64,000 bases of DNA, taken from positions 1-64,000 of the forward strand of contig JADFUC010000369.1 in the NCBI GenBank assembly GCA_019722365.1. The letters run 5' to 3'. This stretch comes from Lithospermum erythrorhizon. Its lineage: Eukaryota > Streptophyta > Magnoliopsida > Boraginales > Boraginaceae. A model generated the notes under the pieces. The model saw only the letters and a list, made by a program, of their open reading frames with translations, ran no database searches and had not been told where the DNA came from. A program made the position numbers and the translations under genes. Positions 46,006 to 58,463 of this stretch are shown here, one piece after another (position 1 is the first letter of the stretch; every line of letters begins with the position of its first letter).

Positions 46006-46677
46006 GGACACCACTGTAGTTATACATATTTGAATCTTGTCTCCATACTTCCTCTCAGTTCAGGACTTCACATATTTTCCCCTGGTGCTGAACAATACAA
46101 GTGTAGTGAGCAATAAACTGTTCCTTTTGTACTTTTTTTCCCCCTTCTTGGAGCTTGAGATATGACTCTAATGTAATACAGCATGAGCTATCTTTATTGT
46201 AACGAAGATAAAACCCAATTAGTATGAAAGAGTCCATTGTAATATTTAATGATGCTTGCAATTTTAAAAATGTTGTCAACTTGTTGCAATCTTAAAATTT
46301 GTTCATTGGTTTTTCAACTCCACTTATTGATAACGGCACTCCACTTATAGTAAAAAAATGATTCTAAAATAACAAATAGATGAAGTGTCAACATCAAGAA
46401 TTGCAATTGGAAAATCGTTAGCCCCAAATTTTGATGGGATCGTGCGAAACCATAATCTCAATTGCCACACATCATATGTTGAAGATATATCATAAGTAAT
46501 GTACTAATGCTATGTCGTCCCTCGAAAATGTTGTTAGACAGAATAAACATAACGGACGACAATGAAGTCTATATGAAATATGCTATTAAGTACTCCTTCC
46601 ATCCCTAAAAGATCGTCCACTTCAGCATACATTCCTAAAGTATTGAGGGGACTAAAATGGATGATAAACAAGTATTT
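46006..46677. other. V-ATPase gene 3' flank with a possible MITE end
   Basis: The 3' UTR of the V-ATPase gene lies at the left; no poly(A) signal is singled out. TACTCCTTCCATCCCTAAAAG at 46591 is a typical terminus of TACTCC-type MITEs; its partner end was not found. No gene. Confidence 0.45.
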
Positions 46678-46905
46678 TTACTGATCTTTGGAGGATTTCT
46701 TGATGAGAGATTTGTGAATGTGAGGATAATGCCGCCACCAGCAATGGTTCCTTTGATGAGGGTGTTGAGTTCTTCATCTTCCCGGATGGCGAGCTATAGA
46801 TGCCTTGAATTGGTGTTATATGCATCACCTTGAGATCCTTGCTGGCATTCCCTGCAAACTTCATCACTTCTGCAGTCAGACATTCCAAAATGACAGTTTG
46901 TGTAA
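46678..46905 (-). pseudogene. Histone H2A.Z-like pseudogene fragment
   Basis: On the - strand the frame reads [21 protein letters not shown].HITP (about 46885-46810), the H2A.Z block '[43 protein letters not shown]'. A one-base shift follows, after which the other frame gives LAIR.DEELNTLIKGTIAGGG. After a further base loss the sequence ends HKSLIKKSSKDQ and a TAA at 46678-46680, the expected H2A.Z C-terminus. The N-terminal half and the start are missing, and residues normally fixed in H2A.Z are changed (for example EC for EY, MH for KR). It cannot make a histone. The copied segment contains no recognisable intron, so it may be a truncated processed copy or a single duplicated exon. Confidence 0.82.
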
Positions 46906-46909
46906 ACAT

Positions 46910-47947
46910 CACTACATAAACTTCAGAAATCAGAAATACTACTACAAGTATACAACAAAAACAAAATCAATCCCAAGGAAACCCTATTTTTCAAAATGCA
47001 CTTCCATTCCTATAATCATCAAATTATTTGACATAAGATGTCGGATGGAACACTATGGCAAAACCTTTGAATGATTTCGATAGCGTTATTGTCAGCCAAT
47101 AGATGTTAATATTTGATGATGAGATCACGAGTACGATGCTTATTGGCTTCGTTACCTAATAGTTGGAAACGATAAGGAGGCTACTATTAAGCAACTACGT
47201 AAGAATGCTTGAGTTGGTCGAGGTAGTTAGGCGTATCTTTGTTTGAGGAGCTACGTAATAACGATGAGTGATGTTTTCGTTCTTGCGTTAAGTGTAGTAA
47301 AGGGAGAGCGGGAGGCAGTTTCAACTGATAGTGGGAGGTTCACAATCCCAGGGAAGAGTAGCTACGTGCTGCTTGTATGTTGGGGTTGTGTGGCTTGGTC
47401 GCGTGAAAAAGCAACGTGAAGCTAAGGGTGAGGCTGCGTGTTGCGGTGAGTGATTACTTTGAGGTTTTAGCTGCGTGAATCTTGCGTATATTCCTAGGTT
47501 ATAATTCTGTCTTTAAATGCTTGCTACTTTCGTAACGAGGGGCCATATTGGTGAATTATATTTACGAAAATTTTGGGATAGTCTACGTCTTTGTCCGATG
47601 ATGAGGCAGTTGGATGTAGTAGGTATGGAGAAATGTGAATCTGAGGGTAAATACAATGGTTACACAGGAGATGACAAAGGTGAGCGTATTAAAGTTAGGA
47701 AAAAAGTTTATATGGCTACTTTTGAAGGTGGAAAGCTGGAAGGTAGTTGAGGAGATATAGGCTAAGGGGCAAATTAGAATGCTACATCTTGGTGACAACT
47801 GCCGGAAGAATAAGAGTACTTGAGGATTAGAGATGAGGAAAAACGTGTGAGTTTTAGGCATGGGGTTTTACATGAAATAGATAGGATTGTGGTTAGTGAG
47901 ATTTATGTTATTGATACCATTAGGGTAGTTCTCGAGGAGGTTCTAAA
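46910..47947. other. No gene recognised
   Basis: The open frame at 47517-47750 (77 codons) is Lys/Gly/Glu-rich with no domain I know. GC content rises at 47150-47500 with repeated ACGTAA and GCTACGT words, so decayed transposon DNA is likely. It ends at the copia 5' LTR. Confidence 0.4.
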
Positions 47948-48889
47948 TGTTGGAAATCAATGAATTGGTTTCGTTTATTATTATATTCATTGCGATAATT
48001 CTTTAATAACAATTCATTTTCTATTTTAGTGAGTGTGATTACATAAGCGGAACATTCGATCATAGTAATTGTAATTACTAGTCGGGTTCATTGATATCAC
48101 AGGCAATTATGCCGGGTGCTAGATCCCATTGCATAATCGTTACTTAATAATAATGGGCGATTATATTATACGGCCATTTATTATCGAGCACAGAAAGGTC
48201 GCTGGCAGCATGCAGTGATGTTAAATTATATTTCTGTAGATGAAATTAAACAATGCTGCTAAATTGAGAGTTGATTATAATCACTTAGAATATTCTCAAT
48301 CAGAATTTTACATTGATAATGTAAAATATAAATTAGATAAATCAGGGTAATTAATTAGTCAATTGAATTAATTTGTGGTTAGTTGAGCTCATTAGTAACT
48401 TGTTAGTTACTATGATAACTGATAATATTTAATTTACTTAACGGTTTAATTAAATTAAGCGAGTCATTTAATTAAAGCTGACCGATTGAACTTTTTAGGC
48501 CTAATTTGAGAACCCCGATATAAGCAAAGCTTATTAGATTTTCACAAATATAACATACAACAAAACCCTTAACCTCGCTTTTTTGATTTTGGCACTTCTC
48601 CTCGCGGGGAGGCGAAATCAATCAAGAGAAAAATTGTAATTTTTGTCTTGATTTTTTAAATCTCACTCGCGTTAAATTTCGAGTGTTGGATTGGCTCACA
48701 GTATGGACCAGACTAGAGGCATTTTGATTTGTAGTCTTCAGTGGGGGTAAAAGGAGAACTTCGTGAAAAGTTGTTGATAGGCTTCATTGTGTCTACGTAA
48801 AGTTTACGGTTATATTTAGTTCATAGTATAATCGCGCAATAGATCGTGTATGAATATATATTACGAATAAAGTTTAGTCGAGTTATAAA
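47948..48889 (+). repeat. 5' LTR of the copia element
   Basis: It aligns with 58464-59421 over its length. Shared landmarks are GATCATAGTAATTGTAATTACTAGTCGGGTTC, here split by small changes (48058 and 58570), GCTAGATCCC, TAAATTGAGAGTTGATT, CGGTTTAATTAAATTA, TTCACAAATATAACATACAA, GGGGAGGCGAAATCAATC, and TTTAGTTCATAGTATAATC near the end. Length is about 942 bp. Confidence 0.8.
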
Positions 48890-48904
48890 TGCTCTTATTC
48901 CAAC

Positions 48905-48920
48905 GGTGGCATGGCCAAGG
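48905..48920 (+). other. Primer binding site of the copia element
   Basis: ATTCCAACGGTGGCATGGCC is a decayed form of the usual copia junction TTCCAACAGTGGTATCAGAGCC, complementary to initiator tRNA-Met. It lies directly after the 5' LTR. Confidence 0.55.
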
Positions 48921-51900
48921 CCTAATTAGGTTATTTTGCTGTAATTTAAATATATTTAATTGAATATATAGAGATATATGTTTAATTAGAATTTTCATAT
49001 ATATATATATTTATTGATTTAAATGTATATATGATGAGATATAGATTTCTTGAAGTATTTTATGTGTTCTTGAGTCAAAGTTATGAATATAAGAATATAT
49101 TACATATTTTGATTCCGCATAGAATAATTGTTTAATGAATTTAAAAGTTTTTCATGTTTTCATTTGTAATAAATCAGTATTATTCTTAAATATTGAGTTT
49201 TGAAATTCATATATAATCATCACGTTTTTTGGTCTATAGAAATGTGAAATTTTTCTGGAATTGTTTGATTTGTTTAAGTATTTTAAATCAATTTTTGAAG
49301 TTGAAATACTTGAAATAGTAAAAGCGATGAATAAATAATTTTTGGTATTTTTTAACTTGAATCAATTGAAGTTTTTTCAAAGTATTATGTAAGATTTTAT
49401 CAAGAAATTTCAGAATTTTTGGAATAGTTTAAGACCTCCAAACTGATTTTAAATTTAATTGAATTAAATCGTAAAAACGAAAATTACCATAAAAATCGGG
49501 CACGAAACTTGCGAATTTGTTTGGAAGCATCCGACAACCAAATGGGGTGGTTCGGCCACGGAAGATGTTTCCCCCTGTAGAAGTGGGTGGCGTTTCTATG
49601 GATGGCGGCGTTTGGTATCAATCGGCGTCATCTTTTATGTAATTTAGAAGTTTTTTGAAAAAGCTTCCGTCAGTTTCTGTGGCATGGCCTGGTTTAGGTT
49701 TTAAAATTATAGTGGTAAATTCAATTTCGAGTTTTTATGAATAAATATCATATATAAAATTATGATAATTGTAGAATTTCAAATTTAGAATGATTTTATG
49801 CATTCGATTATCCGTTTCAATTATTAACCTTTTTAGTTATTAATTTATTAAAAGGATAAATATAATATGATTATCTAGTTATTAAATATATAATGAATAT
49901 AATTACTTGCAAGTATTTATATTATTATATATGCATGAAATAATTATTGTAATAATTATTGGACACATTATATATATATATATATATGTATCAATTAATT
50001 TTGATTATATATTTTTGCATGAATTTAATTATGTAATCCAAATTTGAATTTAATTCTAATCACGTTGAATTGTATATTTATGTTATTTAATTTGATTTGC
50101 AATCAAAATGGAAACCATTTATATGATTGTATTCGTATATGTAAATTTGAATTTGATTGAGAGTAATTATGCCAGCGCCGTAATTAGTATTAATTAAATC
50201 TTTATTACGTATTAAGTGTGTTTTGTTGCGTATTGATTGCGTGATTTGTGCATCTTGTACGTTCATGGCTTAATAGCATTGAAGATGTTTTTGACTTTTA
50301 TGATTCATTTATTCCGTATCTTTTTAATGTGTATGTATTAAATTCATTCCCATGTAATTTATTTCTTACATGTATATATTATAATGAGAATGGAAAGGGA
50401 TATATTGATATGGCCAAAGTTTTTTATTTTCTTTAAATACGGTATGCGAGCCAGTTTATTAGATTTATGTAAGCGGCAAATTTGAAGTCGTATTTATTTA
50501 TTTTAACTACTTTCTGGCCTGCGTCTTCATGCTTGAATTGGGTTAGTAAATAAATATCTTTGTATGGAGGCATTGAAGATGGTCTTTTACTAGAGCGACA
50601 TTTAGCCGAACTTGAAGTTTCCAAAGTTGAAGAATCTGAGACAGCGTTTTGTAAGAAAATCTTGAAATAGGGCATTATGTTATTATTATTACACTCTGTA
50701 AAGTATTGTAATAGGTCTATTTATATTTTAGGGTCATATCATATATCTCCCCGAATGTGTATTATTTGTTTTTATTTTTCATAGTATTGCATATTACTTG
50801 AGTATGTGCTATTATACATGTTAATTAATAATCAAATAATATTAATCTACTTGGCTAAAAATTTAATGAAAGTATCAGAAATAGAATTTTAAAGTTGTGC
50901 AGCTTTATCACGACTCTTTTGGTATTTGTGATGGCGAGGTGTCTTAGTGTAGTGAAAGCGGAGGTATGACAATGGATCGTGTTGAAATGATTTCAGCCCC
51001 AACGTTGTGGGCTTTCGGATGATGCGTTTCCAAACTAACGTATTAGTTTAATTGGTAGCTTAGCAGGTGATTCGCGTTGTAGGCTCGGTGATCACGATGT
51101 CGTGGCGCCACATTGGGAGGTCATTCTTACGACCTAAGAGTTGTGTAAATTGTGCACTTGATTGATTAGTTAATCTACCGTTGTGTTAAGATTCAAAATA
51201 TTATCACCGGTGTTTCGTTTAGATTTCAACCGCGATGATCTTGGATACACTTGTACATTTGTAAGATTTGAAATGCGAATATAATATTTACAATTTGTTG
51301 TAAAATATATTTGATTGTTTTGAGCTACGCTATACGTATTTGCATGTTTCCTATTATGATTGGCACATTACGATTACTGTTTATTCACCGATAATTGGGC
51401 AATTTAAAACATAACTTTATTATGTGAAATAAAATAAGTTAAGGAGAAATCCATAAACTTGTGGTAACATAAGTGTTGTAAATGCTAATGCATTTTCATT
51501 TCCTCAACTGAATTGAAGATAGTTATGTAAATAGACAATTAATGAATACGTAATTATTTCAAAACTTCGATTAATCATATGGACACGTTACCTGAACTTA
51601 GGTTCAAGTTAACAATGTCATGTAATATGATTGAGACATAATTAAATTTTGATCTCAATCAAAGGTGATGATGGTATGAACACTAATATGTTATATTGTC
51701 TTAGCCGCCGGATATAAGGTTTAAATAATTGGTTTAATCTCTTTTTATAACCTAATTGAGAATACTATTGGATGATCTAGAATATTATGTATCATATTTG
51801 AAGACATCTGGCTGGTATTTAGTTTCGCTAATAAGATGAACTTGGTTCGTGAATTGTTATGAAACATAAGCTTGTGGTTTATATAACTAGAGAAACTGAT

Positions 51901-52164
51901 ATTATCCTATAGTTTGCAAGTTGAGTGCATGAAGGTCTCTAGTTTGAAGTTAATGATTAAGTTAATAATTTGGCGTTAGGCACTTAGAAAGAAGGATATT
52001 TAATACTTAACATGAAATACGTGAGAGGTTTGATAAAACCTCGTATACCGAATGATTTGGTATTATCAAGTATGATGTCATTATGAAGCTAATGCCCGAT
52101 TGCCTTAGGCAATTTGTTTTGACTCGCGTAGTTTTTATCATGATTATGAGCGAGTATAGTAGTA
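48921..52164. other. AT-rich leader or insertion inside the copia element
   Basis: No protein trace was found. An (AT)n tract lies at about 49972-49988. A GC-richer island at 49490-49700 contains GGCGTTTCTATGGATGGCGGCG. Nothing here identifies a gag start. Confidence 0.4.
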
Positions 52165-52430
52165 AGCCGGAATCTGAGAGCACAAAGAAAGATAATTGAG
52201 CTCTTATGCTTGATGATAGGTGACTAAATTATAAAGAGCAAGGTTTAAATCATCCATGAATGGTTGAAAATTCAAAATTGTTTTCTTTGAAATTAGCCGG
52301 GGATACAAGGCACAAAGAAAAATAATTGTGAGTGCTTATGTAATGATAGGTGAGCTACGTTATAAGAGCCGCAGCAGTTTAAATCATCCATGTGAATGGT
52401 TGAAAATTCAAGCTGTTTTCTTTGAACCTA
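52165..52430 (+). repeat. Tandem duplication, about 130 bp unit, in the copia interior
   Basis: AGCCGG followed by CACAAAGAAAGATAATTG at 52181, and by CACAAAGAAAAATAATTG at 52311. Both are followed by GCTTATG, TGATAGGTGA, a TATAA(A)GAGC block, GTTTAAATCATCCATG, AATGGTTGAAAATTCAA and TGTTTTCTTTGAA. Confidence 0.8.
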
Positions 52431-54719
52431 TATTTTTTTATGAAAGGCGTGACATTTTGAATATGAACAATTGAGTGATGCTTTGTAGCGAATGGGTTTA
52501 ACAAAGACTTGGTACAATCTTGCGAGATGAGCGGGGATCGACTTCTTTGTAGCCCAGGCTTGAGTGGGAGGTTGGTTAATCTTGATTTAGTTTATATATT
52601 CGCATCTGAGTCAATCGAGGATATGAGTCGTTGAATGATAAATCGGAATTGATAAGGTATGGGGAAGACCGCATAAATAGTATCAGAGTTGCAGATTAAG
52701 TGTCATCGACATGAGTAATGTATTATTAGAAGGCCCAGGAGACATCATTTTAATCTTAAAGGCATACTTGCTAGGATATGTAAGTAAAAATTGTGTTTAA
52801 TGAAGTTAAAACACAATGGATGAAAATCTTCAATTTCGTATACGAAAAGATTTTTTCACTCCCCAACCTTATAGCATGGAATTAGTTGAGTGTTACAAGT
52901 AAGGATTGTGTTTTAACATGGTTGAAACCTGAAAGAGAATGAAATATTTTCACATTTCAAAAGTTGTTGCACTACGCTTTAAATCAATTTATTAAATGCT
53001 TCGGTTGTGAGGCGAAATTTCGAGAGTTGTGTTTTCACAAAACAAAACTTATTGAAAGCGTCTCGAGAGATAAGATGATTAATATTATGTCCTTGAAGTG
53101 GACATAATTTAACCACGAGTCCCAAAGATGATATTATGTCATTTTTATATAACTTGAGCGGTGGTATTTATTTCCATACCGATAGGATTACAATTTATTG
53201 TATGTATAGGTACTTTCGTTATGAAGTCGCAAATGGAAACAAGCCCATATGACTTGAATGTATTCAAATGGCTCCTTGGGAGATACCAATCCGGTGTTAG
53301 AATCCTTCGGTTATACTCGAAATATTATGTGAGAATTCCGATCATGCGTGGCGCAAAATGCAAAGATACAAGTGACGATATGAATAAATAATACTCCAAT
53401 AAATGACTTGAAGTCATTTAAATGAAATAGAAACTGGAATACATGAGTTAAGTACAAAACTTACTCAAATTACCTTACAGATAGTGATTAAACCGGCGGT
53501 AAGAAAGCATGTTTCACTTAAATGAACATATAGTCATAAAATGAATGAAACATTTGGTTTTGACCAAGTTGAATATGACCGTTGGTTGATTATGCTCATG
53601 TCTATTTCAAACTCGTTTCCTTATTGATTATCACGTGTTGTAGCGTGTGTGTTTATATCGTGATCAAAGAATGTTCGAGGAATGTGATCGGTAGTGATTG
53701 ATCTTGACATTGTTATTGGAAGCTCGCATCTCAAAACAAGAATAAGAAGGAGAAAGCGATTATACTATCGATATCAAGTTCCAACTTGAGGTACAATATA
53801 ATAGATTTGAGAATACTTTTATCTTGATATTTTGATTAAAATCAAAAGAATTAGTAGAAGATAAGACTGCCTTAAGTTCACTTAAAGGTTAGTGGAGGCA
53901 TAGCTGCACATAAATGTCTTTATACATTGAGTACTAAAAAGGAATTACATTTACAACCTTGAAAAGTATAATAGTAATTGATTATTGTAAATCTACATGT
54001 CAAATTACATATATGTGACATATCTTTATATTAATCGCGAAATAGAAGCTTAGATGGCGTTGCTTGTTAAGGCTGTAATGAGTCATGAAGCTTGAGGTGA
54101 ATAAAATCTGTATTAGATTAAATTCTATAATGAAACTGATTCTCTTATTAAATGAGGCAACTCTTTAGAATTACATTCCCTTGATAGGGACCTCGCGTGA
54201 TTGAGTAGTTGAAATCTATTACATGGTAATATGATTCACACGTATAAATGTCGAGGATAAATGTGGTATGCATCCCATGACCATGGCCTTAACACATTCT
54301 CGTAATAGAAATTATGGGATTTTTACTAAGATATTCACACTTATTTGATTCGGAATACGTTTTGTAGTAACTTTAAGAGAAAAGAGGTAACTATACGAGG
54401 GAATAGATCGGGTTGTTGATTTTCACTAGAATTGCATGTGAGAATAGTATCATGGATAGTATCCCGTCTTGAACAACATTAGCCAAGTAATTCGTGAATG
54501 AGGCTGATGCACAGTATACTCGGATAGTAAAATTAAAAAGAAGCTTGAACTCGATAATATTATTATTAAAACTAGCATTTAATAAGATAGATGTGTTTAA
54601 CACACTTGATTGTGTTATAAGCGCCTTGCGATAATAACTTTGAGAAATGTCAGTGCCATGCAGAAACCATCGCTTCATATATACGAAAGCAGGTTTGTCC
54701 TTGTTGCACTTAACTAGTG
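52431..54719 (+). other. Copia interior, coding content not readable
   Basis: By position this should hold gag, protease and integrase. I could not read a zinc knuckle, protease or integrase HHCC/DDE motif with confidence. TATCAGAGTTGCAG at 52681 resembles a tRNA-Met primer site followed closely by an ATG, so a second element may start here. The open frame at 53161-53391 has no recognised domain. Confidence 0.35.
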
Positions 54720-55000
54720 GGGTTAGGCCTTGAGTGTAAATGGTATTTGCAAAGAAACTAAGCTAAGATGGTAATGTCCATGGTTCGAGGCAAACTTTAT
54801 GGTAAAAGGTTTAAAACCCGTTTACACCTCTGATATATATGAACTATATCAAAGTGTCTTAGTCATCATTTGATTTAATGGTTGAGAGTACGAAGCTGGA
54901 TGGATGTAAAGATTAGTTGTAAGTGGCTTTTAAGTTGGGACATGATTGTAATCATTTAAACTAGAACTGCGTAATGCCGAGATGGCGCAAGAGATTCATG
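54720..55000 (+). pseudogene. Copia reverse transcriptase remnant
   Basis: Around 54737-54815, allowing small frame changes, the sequence reads C.KWYLQRKL..DGNV..F.AKL..KGFK. This fits the copia RT opening 'GCKWIFKRKL..DG...KFKARLVAKGF'. Near 54893-54920 a 'LDGCKD/ HQMDVKT'-like segment follows at the right distance. The downstream YVDD box could not be located. Heavily frameshifted. Confidence 0.5.
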
Positions 55001-55599
55001 CAAGCTTAAGGAATCACGTGTGGACTTGAGCGAACATCTCGGAGTTGATATATTCTTCTGTGATTAAATCAAAGTTTGATTTCACGAGATCGAGAAGAAT
55101 AAGCTGAGCGATGAAAGGTTGAAATTGGGAGCTAGTTCATTTACTTTTACGAAATAAGTTAAGCGATTGATTGAACAAGATAATTCTTGTTTATAATCGA
55201 TTGTTAATTGTAATATATGAATGCATAATTAAATTGTATAGTCATTTATTGTTTCACGGTTAGTTAAATAATAAATTCCAAAGAACAAGTGTGTAGTTTA
55301 AGAGAGGAAGCGGCGCATGGCGTTGTGAGAGAGACCTCTTGAGTCTAGAAGCATTAAGATAGCTCATTTTCTGCGTCGGATGCTAATGGTTTGGGACAAC
55401 TAACATTTGATGACCCGGCATAGTGATTGATTGATGATCGATTTTTCTTGAATTGCATTGAGAACTGTAAGTCCCAACAATGCTTATAAGAACATCGGTT
55501 GTATAAGCGAGGAAAATTTGGTTTTAGTAGCTTCTGAAATCATGAAAAATATGTATGAAATAACCCGTTACGCCTAAGCGATTGAATTGTGTTACATAT

Positions 55600-58060
55600 T
55601 TCGGTTGGTGGTGGGACCCGGAGATAGTATAAATACTTTCGGAATAAAATCGACATACCGAGACTAGTAGTATATGAGAAGTATTTTATGTCACATAAGG
55701 TATATTCGAAATCATTTTAGATTTAAAGTTTAATGACAAAAGTGGAGAAATATAGCTGCGAAATGACGGAGCTTAACCGTCAAATGCAATATCTACTAAG
55801 CCCACTTTCGGCTTCTCTTAGCACCGCAAAAAAAAAATCAATTTCCATCGCCCCCACTTTGGTTTGGGCGAGACCCCTAACGCCCTCCCACTTATTTTTT
55901 TCTTCCGTTCTCTTGATTGTTCTTTCGAACTTCAGATACGTTGGTTGAATATAACTGCACCATTGACTTCTTGAATCAAGGTAAGAAATGTTGAATCTTT
56001 TTGAAGAGATATTTCATGAGTTTTGAAGAGTTGACTTTTAGTTGACTTTAGATTGGAAGCCTTGAGTTTGGGGCTTCCAAAATGATATATATGGATCGTC
56101 TAAGGGCACAGATTAAATGATTAGAGTTATAACAATCGATTTTTGGAGGTTGAAATGTGTTGAAATTGATAGTTTGACTTTGTTGACTTTTGAGGAATTG
56201 AGCTTTTAAGTTTGAAATGGTATAGAAGTATCTACAAGCTTGAAATATGTGAGTAGTAGTGATTATACTTGATTTTAGTTGTTGAAATGTATTGATTGGA
56301 TTAAAGGTTAACTTTTCTAAGTTTCTTTTAAATTGTATTATGATGTTATGAGGCTTTAATATCTTGTTTGAAATGTAAGTTGGGCGTTTGCAGTGTTGAT
56401 TGGTAGAGGATATTGTTGAGTTAGGTTATTCAGTTATTTGTAATTGGGTTTTTGAATTAAAGGATTTAGTATAATGGAGTTAAATTAGTTGGGAAATTAG
56501 TTATTGGATTGATTAGAATTTGATTAAAGTGTTATGGTTGAGGTAGAGAGGATGGCGGCGAAAATGGAGATGAAATGGTTGAAGTTTTTACATGTGATCC
56601 TTTAATTACTGGGATTGTTAAGTTGGTAATTAGAGAATCTAGTTAAGTTGGAATTTTAGAAGTGTATCTTAATTTGGGGGAGGTAGGAACTGATTACCCA
56701 AGTTAATTTGAATTGTGAGATGTGGTATAATACAATTTGGGTTTTAATAGATGTTAAGAGGAGGTTATTCTGAGGAATGTGTTATAATGCATAATTTCTT
56801 TTGAATAGGAGTTGAGGCCCACAGTTTAACATGTGGACTAGCTAGAGTTATAAATTTATTGATTTTGGCTCGAGGTGAGTACAAATCTCATGATAGAATA
56901 ACCATGCCTGTATGTTTACATATATTTTGCATGTGTTTTGTCATGGGACTATTTTGACATGTGTATTGAGTTATTGAGATTAATGTTATGAGATAGTTGT
57001 GATTATGATTCATGTTATGAGATAGTTGTGATTATGATTCATGTTATGAGATTGTGGTGGTTATTGTGGTTATACCACGTGTGTTGTATTAATAACGTGG
57101 CCGTGTGGTTGTGTGTTGTGTGTGTAATCAGGTCAGTTTAATTTTTGATTGCTTTTGAGGCCATACTTATATGTGGAGGCGGGGGGTGGCCCACTTTGGG
57201 AGGTTGGTGTGGTATGCGTATTGAGTGGGTAGCCTGGAGTTAGTTCGGGAGGTTTGGTGTGATATTCATATTGAGGGGGAGTGGCGCTTGGTCGGGAGGA
57301 TGGAGGTGGATTCTCGTCGATTATTTGTGGAGGTGGATTCTCGTTTTGTTTATTTGTGGAGGAATTTGGATTCTACCGTTTGTTTTATTGTTATGGAGTG
57401 GATTCGTTTGGATTATTTTGTGTGTTGGCGGTTTTCCTTAGTGAATATGGAGTATTGATGTTTATAAGCTCGTGTGTATAGTATTGGGTGACATCATTAT
57501 AAAGCGATTCCACATGTGATTTGTGGACGGTTATTCATTATAGCACAGTTGATAATATGCATATGTGCCTATATAAGTATGATTATATGTGATTGGATAA
57601 AATCACATTATATTATTTCAGAACTTTATAGTTGACTCTACATTACTGGTGTCATTTTATGTTTCTAAGGGGTTGATAGTCGAGGTTTCCGAGGCTATAG
57701 ATTCATTTGATTAAAGATCGTAGGTGAGGCGGTAGTGGCATAGAAGATCTCAGCTTGATCCTTTTCACTCTTATTATCTTTTTCATCTTTCGGACTTGCA
57801 TATATATTGTGGGGTCGTGTGATCGTACACTACTAATATGTTGTATTGTGGGGGCCATGTTGTGTATTGTATGGTTGTATTGCCGAGGTTGATGTATGTT
57901 TTTTGTTGGTGATACATTTTGTGTAATGTGTTTGTTAGTTCGCGCGATAAGAGCAAAGTATTGTATTAATGTCAAATGAAGTCTTTTTTATGTTGTCGTC
58001 CGTCGATCAGGTGACTACGGTGTCTGAGTTGTTGGTGCCACCTCGAGCGGCCGACTGGGA
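55600..58060 (+). repeat. Gypsy-like LTR nested in the copia element
   Basis: This stretch parallels the chromovirus LTR at 4808-7180 in order: TTTTTTTCTTCCGTTCTC (55888), CAAGGTAAGAAATG-type motif, GAGTTGACTTTTAGTTGACTTTAG (56030), AACAATCGATTTTTGGAGGTTGAAATGTGTTG (56131, shown in two parts in the other copies), TGTTGACTTTTGAGG, GGTGAGTACAAATCTCATG (56874), and GTGACTACGGTGTC near the end (58012). It is clearly diverged, so it is a related family. No internal region or second LTR was found, which fits a solo LTR. Ends are approximate. Confidence 0.6.
56985..57060 (+). repeat. Short tandem repeat, 29 bp period
   Basis: TTATGAGATAGTTGTGATTATGATTCATG is present twice in a row, with a third partial copy (TTATGAGATTGTGGTGG), inside the nested gypsy-like LTR. 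Confidence 0.85.
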
Positions 58061-58463
58061 ATTAGATTCTGATATATATTTGTGTCTATGAATTTATTTA
58101 GAACTATTGAGTTTAAGCGATTCTTAGACCTGCTTGCGTATATAGCTATCACATGTTATATGAGTTGTGTGCTTTATTTATATCGAACATACGCCATAAG
58201 CGAGGGGATCATGCTTGATATATTTAGGTGGCAGCGATAAATATAGCGGTAGATGTTGAGTATATTATAGGGGGATTTGTCCGTCTTGATATCTGAGGTA
58301 GATCTTGGGCACTCTCAGGAGAATCATGGTGATTATGCGCACCAGGATTTGATAGTTTCATAATTAGAGTAAAGAAAGTCGTTTTAAGCCTTCTTTATGA
58401 TTTGGCAAGTGATTAAGTCATGAAGACAAATGAATTGAAAGTAATCGTCGAGGCGAGTGGGAG

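Noticed and set aside
47517..47750. 77-codon open frame as a gene
   Set aside because: No domain, start context or splice structure; it lies in GC-shifted decayed repeat DNA before the copia LTR.
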